The notes under the pieces were generated by a model. That model searched no databases. It saw only the letters and a program-made list of their open reading frames with translations, and was not told where the DNA came from. Source: an uncultured Collinsella sp. (GTDB lineage Bacteria; Actinomycetota; Coriobacteriia; Coriobacteriales; Coriobacteriaceae). Taken from it: a DNA stretch of 64,000 bases. Of this stretch, positions 59,623 through 64,000 are shown piece by piece. The stretch spans positions 186,001 to 250,000 of the forward strand of contig URZI01000001.1 of the NCBI GenBank assembly GCA_900552385.1, written 5' to 3'. The position numbers and the translations under genes are program-made. Every line of letters begins with the position of its first letter. The first letter of the stretch is position 1.

Positions 59623-60465
59623 GGACGGGGCAACCGGCACCGTGATCTGCGTCACGTAGGTCGCGGGGTCGTCGCTGATGATGTCATCGATCAGGGCGAT
59701 CTCGCGTGATGGACCGGCGGGTGTCAGTCCGTGCTCGCGCATATAGCCGAGCAGCTGCTTATAGCGCGGGCCCGCTTGCCCGTGCGTGCCGCGAAAGCTA
59801 ATGGTCAGGCAGAGCGCGGCGGGTCGCACCTCGACATCGCCCAGGTATTCATCGGTATCGTCGAGCAGCAGAAAGACCTCGTCGTAGCCGTCAAAGTCGC
59901 CGGCGGCCAGGCGCTCGGCGCTAATCCCAACGCCCAGGTTGCCCAGAAAGACAAAGGTCTCGTGTTGCCCCTTCTGCAGCTGACGAATCTGCCACTCCAG
60001 CGCATAGGCGTCGGTAGGCTTAACGCGTTCGCGCAGCACGGCGCAGCGAAGCTCGGGCGTATCGATTGTGCAAATGGTATCGAGCTTGGTGTTCAAGGCA
60101 TCGCGGAGCAGGGCAAGCCGGTTATCAATCTTGCGCGACACGCGTTCCAACTCACGGCGCTTGCGCTCGATGAGCTCCTGTTGCTGAGCCAGCTGCCGCT
60201 GCATAAGGTCCACATCGCGCGTGGTCACAAACTCGCGGATTTGTGCTAACGGCAAGTTGAGAACGCGCAGGTGGCTGATGGTGTTGAGGGTGGAGAGCTG
60301 CCGCGATCCGTAGTAGCGGTACCCACTTGCCGGATCGATGTGCGCCGGGTCCAGCAAGCCCATCTGCTCGTAATGACGTAGCGTCCCCACGCTCAGGTTA
60401 AACAGGTGCGCCACCTCGCCAATGCGGAGCAGGCCCTCGGTATGTTCAGTTGGCGAGTCGGTCAC
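59617..60465 (-). CDS. MerR-family regulator with GyrI-like effector domain
   Basis: A 282-residue BmrR-like regulator: MerR HTH (LLRIGEVAHLFNLSVGTLRHYEQMGLLDP, YRYYGSRQLSTLNTI), a long coiled coil (residues 95-130), then a GyrI/SOUL-type ligand domain. Such proteins sense hydrophobic cations or drugs and activate efflux genes. GTG 60465 with GAAAGGAG is the start. It is downstream of the MATE gene in one operon, and the MerR-type promoter lies ahead of the pump. Confidence 0.9.
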   Translation of the reverse strand: MTDSPTEHTEGLLRIGEVAHLFNLSVGTLRHYEQMGLLDPAHIDPASGYRYYGSRQLSTLNTISHLRVLNLPLAQIREFVTTRDVDLMQRQLAQQQELIERKRRELERVSRKIDNRLALLRDALNTKLDTICTIDTPELRCAVLRERVKPTDAYALEWQIRQLQKGQHETFVFLGNLGVGISAERLAAGDFDGYDEVFLLLDDTDEYLGDVEVRPAALCLTISFRGTHGQAGPRYKQLLGYMREHGLTPAGPSREIALIDDIISDDPATYVTQITVPVAPSK

Positions 60466-60521
60466 AGGACCGCTCCTTTCGGTAAAAAACAGGGAAGGGG
60501 CGCCAGGCCTGCGTTGCCCCG

Positions 60522-61868
60522 CTACGCCACCAGCTTGTCAAAAGCCCCGCGCCGGTTGAGCACGGTAAACGCGACAACACAGATGACTGCCGACAAAATC
60601 GATCCGCACGGCGAAGCGATGCCCATGGGAAACAACGTATCGGAATAGGCGTTCGACAGCAGCCACGCGCCCGGCACGCGAATGAGCGCCACGGCCAGTA
60701 CGTTGTGCGCAAAGCCGATGTAGCTCTTGCCATACGCAGCGAAAAAGCCACTAAAGCAAATGTGGATGCCGGCAAAAATCGCATCGAAAATGTAGCTGCA
60801 CATATAGCCGGTACCGGCCGCGACCACCGCGGGGTCCTTGGCAAAAAAGCCGATAAACGCCGGCGCCACCAGCCACATCAGCGCCGTGATCAGGCAGCCG
60901 TACACCACCGAGATCGTCATGGCGTCCTTGAGCACCTGACGCGCGCGGTCGCCCTTGCCCGCGCCGGCGTTTTGCGCCGTGAGTGCGCTGACGGTGGCGC
61001 CCATGGAACTCGGCACAATGAACAAAAAGCTGATCATCTTCTCGACCAGGCCCACGGCGGCGGCGTCGACCAGGCCGCGGTGGTTGGCGATGACGGTGAT
61101 AAACATAAACGCTACCTGGATGCAGCCGTCCTGCACGGCCACGGGCACGCCGATCTTAAGAATGCTGCCGAGCACCTCGGGCTGGGGGCGCAGGTCGCTG
61201 CGCCTAACGTGGATGTTCGTGCGGCGGCTCTTGAGCCAGACGAGCGCGAGGGCAACGCTGGCCGTCTGCGCGGTTACCGTGCCGAGCGCCGCGCCCACGG
61301 GGCCGAGCCCCATGTGGCCGATAAACAGAAAATCGAGCGCGATGTTGATGATGCACGCCACGCCAATCACGTACATGGGCGAGCGCGAATCGCCCAGGCC
61401 GCGAAAAATGGCCGAGAGGATGTTGTATGCGGCGATAAACGGAATGCCGACAAAGCAGATGCGCAGGTAGGCGGCGGTGCCTTCGACCGCCTCGGCCGGC
61501 GTGCCAATGAGCGCCACGATCTGTGGGCACAGTGCGAGCAGGACAGCGGCCAGCACCACCGAGACACCCATAAAGAGCGTGATGGTGTTGCCGATGGCGG
61601 TCTCGGCACGGTCGAAGCGGCGCGAGCCCACGGCGTGGCCGACGATGACCGTCGTTCCCATGGCCAGGCCCACGAGCGTCACGGTAATGATATAGAGCGT
61701 CTGCGCGCCATTGCCCACGGCGGTGATGCCGGCGGCGCCGCTAAACTGCCCCATCATGTACAGGTCGGCCATGCCGTAGAGCATCTGCAAAAAGTACGAG
61801 AGCATATAGGGCAGGGCAAAGACCGCGATGGTCTTGAGGACATTGCCGCGTGTGAGGTCGTGTTCCAT
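60522..61868 (-). CDS. MATE-family multidrug efflux transporter
   Basis: A 448-residue, 12-helix MATE transporter with duplicated bundles. It starts MEHDLTRGNVLKTIAVFALPYMLSY without the double polar-lobe insertions and contains GNGAQTLYIITVTLVGLAMGTTVIVGH and the second-half repeat SSMGATVSALTAQNAGAGKGDRA. It expels cationic compounds in exchange for sodium or protons. The next gene is a MerR-type drug sensor. A long 19-bp-spaced promoter of MerR type lies upstream. Confidence 0.92.
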   Translation of the reverse strand: MEHDLTRGNVLKTIAVFALPYMLSYFLQMLYGMADLYMMGQFSGAAGITAVGNGAQTLYIITVTLVGLAMGTTVIVGHAVGSRRFDRAETAIGNTITLFMGVSVVLAAVLLALCPQIVALIGTPAEAVEGTAAYLRICFVGIPFIAAYNILSAIFRGLGDSRSPMYVIGVACIINIALDFLFIGHMGLGPVGAALGTVTAQTASVALALVWLKSRRTNIHVRRSDLRPQPEVLGSILKIGVPVAVQDGCIQVAFMFITVIANHRGLVDAAAVGLVEKMISFLFIVPSSMGATVSALTAQNAGAGKGDRARQVLKDAMTISVVYGCLITALMWLVAPAFIGFFAKDPAVVAAGTGYMCSYIFDAIFAGIHICFSGFFAAYGKSYIGFAHNVLAVALIRVPGAWLLSNAYSDTLFPMGIASPCGSILSAVICVVAFTVLNRRGAFDKLVA

Positions 61869-61899
61869 GGGCGGGGCTTTCTGGCTGGGTTCGTTTAGC

Positions 61900-61948
61900 T
61901 ACCAGTGTAGTGAAAACCCTACAACGATTGTAGAGTCAAGGTTTGTGT
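61900..61948 (-). promoter_or_regulatory. MerR-type promoter for the MATE operon
   Basis: On the minus strand TTGACT is followed by a 15-bp palindrome CTACAATCGTTGTAG within a 19-bp spacer and then a TTCACT -10-like box. Overlong spacers filled by a dyad are the hallmark of MerR-activated promoters. Confidence 0.82.
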
Positions 61949-62059
61949 CGGGTGCCGGGCGAAAAAGTGAGCCTGTATTCATTTCCCATGGTTTAAAAGA
62001 GTTGGATTAACCCGTTCGAGCATGATGCTTTGACCCCTCCGTGCCGCTTACCTCGCCTC

Positions 62060-62124
62060 AAACCATCACAACATTCGACGCTTTTTGCCAAAAACGGGAA
62101 AAGCATCGAATGTTGTGATGGTTT
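62060..62124. repeat. CATCACAACATTCGA palindrome (copy 1)
   Basis: Perfect 19-bp arms AAACCATCACAACATTCGA (62060-62078) and complement (62106-62124) with a 27-nt loop that can extend the stem (CTTTT/AAAAG). The second copy is at 63302-63366. The rest of the gap 61949-62225 shows no gene. Confidence 0.92.
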
Positions 62125-62225
62125 TTCTGCCACTCGACCGGGTGGAATCGCTTTCTTGAGCACGAAGGTGTGCGGACCCGTGGGCAGGGGAATAAGGTTG
62201 GTTATCCGACTCCATTGGAGGGCTC

Positions 62226-63263
62226 ATGGACCTGCCGATCGTCCTGTCCCATAAGACTGCCTGGCTGTACCACAACGTGGCGCGCCCGTCCGAGCCGCTC
62301 TCGCGAGCAAGCAGCCTATACGATGAGGACTCGCTTGCTAACGAGGCGGAGCCGACCGCGAGCCTGCCCAAATTGGGACTCGATGCCAAAGGCCTGAGGG
62401 CTTCAACGGCAGTTGGGATCGTTACCGACTATCTGGTTTCGCTCGGTATTCCACGAGAAGAGCTCGATCATATCGACACGCTCGTCAACTTCGATTTTGA
62501 GCGCTCGACGCCGGCTGGATTTAGGTGCCACGTGTTTGGAGCGCCGGTACCTCCAGGTCATCTTATCGAGGTGGCAGAGGGCCTTCTGGTGGTTGATGAG
62601 GCCATGTGCTTTGTCCAAGCGGGTTCGTGGATGAGCGAGCCCGAGCAGCTGGAATATGGCTATGAAATCTGTGCCCGATACCATTTGAATCATCTGTCGA
62701 CAGGCGATTATATCGAGATGGGGCAGAGGTATACCGTTGCCGACATGATTGCCTATTGCAATGAGAACCGATCTCGTCAGGGGGCTATACGCGCGGCCGC
62801 CGTGCTCAAGCGCGTGCACGATGGCGCGCGGTCGCCCATGGAGACGGCCACCGCAATCATGGTCGTAGCAAAGCGTTCCCAGGGAGGGCTGGGATACGCC
62901 AAGATCGAGCTCAACCATCGGGTCGATGTTCCCAACGAGTTCAAGTATCTCGCAAAGGCCGGGTATTTCGAGATCGACGTATATGCGCCTGCGAGCGGTA
63001 CGGGGATTGAATACAACGGCTCGGACCATCTTGATAAACAGCGCAGCGCGTCGGATGCGGAGCGTATGACCGTGCTGAGCGCGCTGGGCTTTAGAATGAT
63101 CGTCCTCACCGGGACTCAGTTTGCCCATCAGCTGCAATTGCACCGGGCGATGAACGCCATCGCACTTGCGATGGGCCTTAAGTGCGACCGAAGCGAAGCG
63201 TTCCAGAAACGGCAGAACGATCTGCGAGAATTCGTGATTCGGCACTGGGACGGCGGCCTTTAG
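62226..63263 (+). CDS. Uncharacterised protein with a DUF559/Vsr-like nuclease C-terminus
   Basis: A 345-residue protein not recognised as a named family. Residues 1-130 include an N-terminal segment like that of transcriptional-regulator/AbiEi-type proteins (IVLSHKTAWLYHNV). The C-terminal 120 residues resemble PD-(D/E)XK nucleases of the DUF559/Vsr kind: IEYNGSDHLDKQRSASDAER, then LSALGFRMIVLTGTQF. The Glu-Tyr-x-Gly-x-x-His and late Asp-x-x-Arg match that fold. ATG 62226 follows TTGGAGGGCTC. Two copies of one palindrome bracket the gene. Confidence 0.6.
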   Translation: MDLPIVLSHKTAWLYHNVARPSEPLSRASSLYDEDSLANEAEPTASLPKLGLDAKGLRASTAVGIVTDYLVSLGIPREELDHIDTLVNFDFERSTPAGFRCHVFGAPVPPGHLIEVAEGLLVVDEAMCFVQAGSWMSEPEQLEYGYEICARYHLNHLSTGDYIEMGQRYTVADMIAYCNENRSRQGAIRAAAVLKRVHDGARSPMETATAIMVVAKRSQGGLGYAKIELNHRVDVPNEFKYLAKAGYFEIDVYAPASGTGIEYNGSDHLDKQRSASDAERMTVLSALGFRMIVLTGTQFAHQLQLHRAMNAIALAMGLKCDRSEAFQKRQNDLREFVIRHWDGGL

Positions 63264-63301
63264 GGGCGTTCCGGCCTTTCTACGGGGCGCCATGGGCAGG
63301 C

Positions 63302-63366
63302 AAACCATCACAACATTCGACGTTTTTCGCCAAAATCGGGAAAAGCATCGAATGTTGTGATGGTTT
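63302..63366. repeat. CATCACAACATTCGA palindrome (copy 2)
   Basis: The same 65-bp palindrome as at 62060, with identical arms (63302-63320 and 63347-63365) and about four loop changes. It lies 39 bp after the nuclease-like gene. Confidence 0.92.
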
Positions 63367-63498
63367 GTGTGTTGAGGATGGGCTTGGGAAGCCGGTCTTG
63401 CTCGCAAAGGCCTTTCGTGTCGTACGCATGTCGACCCATTCTTCCCGTGCGGTACTATATTCCCCGAAGAATAAAGGCCAGCGCGAGGGGAGGGCTGC

Positions 63499-64000
63499 GT
63501 GGACGGGCTCGTGCAACATGACGGCTTTGGCCGCGATATCAACTACCTGCGCATTGCCGTTACCGACAAGTGCAATTTCCGCTGCATCTATTGCATGCCG
63601 GCCGATGGCGTGGCACCCCGCGCGCACGACGAGCTGCTCAGCGCCGAGGAAATCGCCCGCTTTGTGCGCTTGGTGGCGGGGGAGGGCATTCGCCGCGTGC
63701 GCCTGACGGGCGGCGAGCCGCTGGTCAGCCGCCGTATCATCCCGCTCATTCGTGACATCCGCGCGATTCCGCAGATCGAGGACATCTCGCTTACCACCAA
63801 TGGCGCACTGCTGCCCAAGCTGGCGCCGCAGCTCAAAGACGCGGGACTTAACCGCGTCAACATCTCGCTCGACACGCTCGACCCTACGCTCTTTGGAAAG
63901 ATCACGCGTCTAGGTCGACTCGAGCAGACCATGGCTGGCATCGACGCGGCGCTGGCTTGGGGCTTTGAGCCCGTTAAGGTCAACTGCGTTGTTGTGCGCC
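63499..64000 (+). CDS. moaA: GTP 3',8-cyclase MoaA (5' part, runs off the window)
   Basis: The first 167 codons of the radical SAM enzyme that starts molybdopterin synthesis. The protein begins VDGLVQHDGFGRDINYLRI and has the radical-SAM Cys triad in DKCNFRCIYCMP, followed by RLTGGEPLV and SLTTNGALL. GTG 63499 with GAGGGGAGGG is the likely start. The reading frame is open to the end of the window and the C-terminal second cluster domain is outside it. Confidence 0.93.
   Translation, partial: MDGLVQHDGFGRDINYLRIAVTDKCNFRCIYCMPADGVAPRAHDELLSAEEIARFVRLVAGEGIRRVRLTGGEPLVSRRIIPLIRDIRAIPQIEDISLTTNGALLPKLAPQLKDAGLNRVNISLDTLDPTLFGKITRLGRLEQTMAGIDAALAWGFEPVKVNCVVVR

Noticed and set aside
63182..63706. 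Plus-strand open frame overlapping the end of the nuclease-like gene and the start of moaA
   Set aside because: It runs through the palindrome in a different frame; the MoaA motifs are in the frame starting at 63499.
1..64000. tRNA or rRNA genes and a replication origin
   Set aside because: No cloverleaf, rRNA core sequence or clustered DnaA boxes with a dnaA/dnaN context was found on reading either strand.

Overview
The window looks like a chromosome segment of a GC-rich gut actinobacterium of the class Coriobacteriia, most like Collinsella. I infer this from codon choice, a duplicated feoA ahead of feoB, a nickel-pincer (lar) cluster, a glnA/OmpR-type regulator pair and a very large pectin/uronate catabolic region. 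No rRNA, tRNA, CRISPR array, integrase or transposase was recognised.

Layout. 0-11 kb is mostly housekeeping: ppc; a lar cluster (larA and an aquaporin-like larD on +, larB-larC and a TetR regulator on -); serB; aspS. 11-17.5 kb is a lactose/beta-galactoside locus: a divergent LacI regulator, ebgA-ebgC-like beta-galactosidase subunits and a YjeM-type permease broken by one in-frame TGA. 17.9-21.8 kb holds an HPr-like protein with Asp at position 46 and the ferrous iron operon feoA-feoA-feoB plus a Cys-rich companion.

21.9-52.5 kb is a pectin and hexuronate island. A LacI regulator is followed by uxaC-uxaB-uxaA; a GPH/MFS transporter, a cytoplasmic GH28, an esterase, a CE8-hydrolase fusion and an SGNH esterase; GH105 with a TIM-barrel isomerase; two flavin/FeS oxidoreductases; dhuI-dhuD (on -); a deletion scar joining gntR and gntP remnants; an IlvD/Edd dehydratase; an ATPase; a YczE-like membrane protein; a GntR regulator; kdgA-kdgK (on -) and a second LacI regulator. 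Together the enzymes can take imported oligogalacturonides and unsaturated uronates to 2-keto-3-deoxygluconate (KDG), then to pyruvate and glyceraldehyde-3-phosphate. Two operator palindromes tie this together. GTGAACGTTCAC-type sites lie before uxaC, the transporter/GH28 operon, GH105, dhuD and the GntR gene. ACGAAATCGGTTTCGT-type sites lie before kdgK and the YczE-like gene.

52.5-64 kb: a DinJ-nucleotidyltransferase fusion, a glutamine-synthetase-like protein lacking several metal ligands with an OmpR-type regulator, htrA, ligA, a MATE efflux pump with its MerR regulator, a nuclease-like gene bracketed by two copies of one palindrome, and the start of moaA.

The most striking non-coding content is structured. 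Two different, apparently covarying leader RNA elements each occur twice, in the minus-strand leaders of the KDG genes and the YczE-like gene. At least six classes of long foldback palindromes fill other intergenic gaps. The paired leader RNAs are my best candidate for an undescribed regulatory system. All family calls rest on reading motifs by eye, without database searches.
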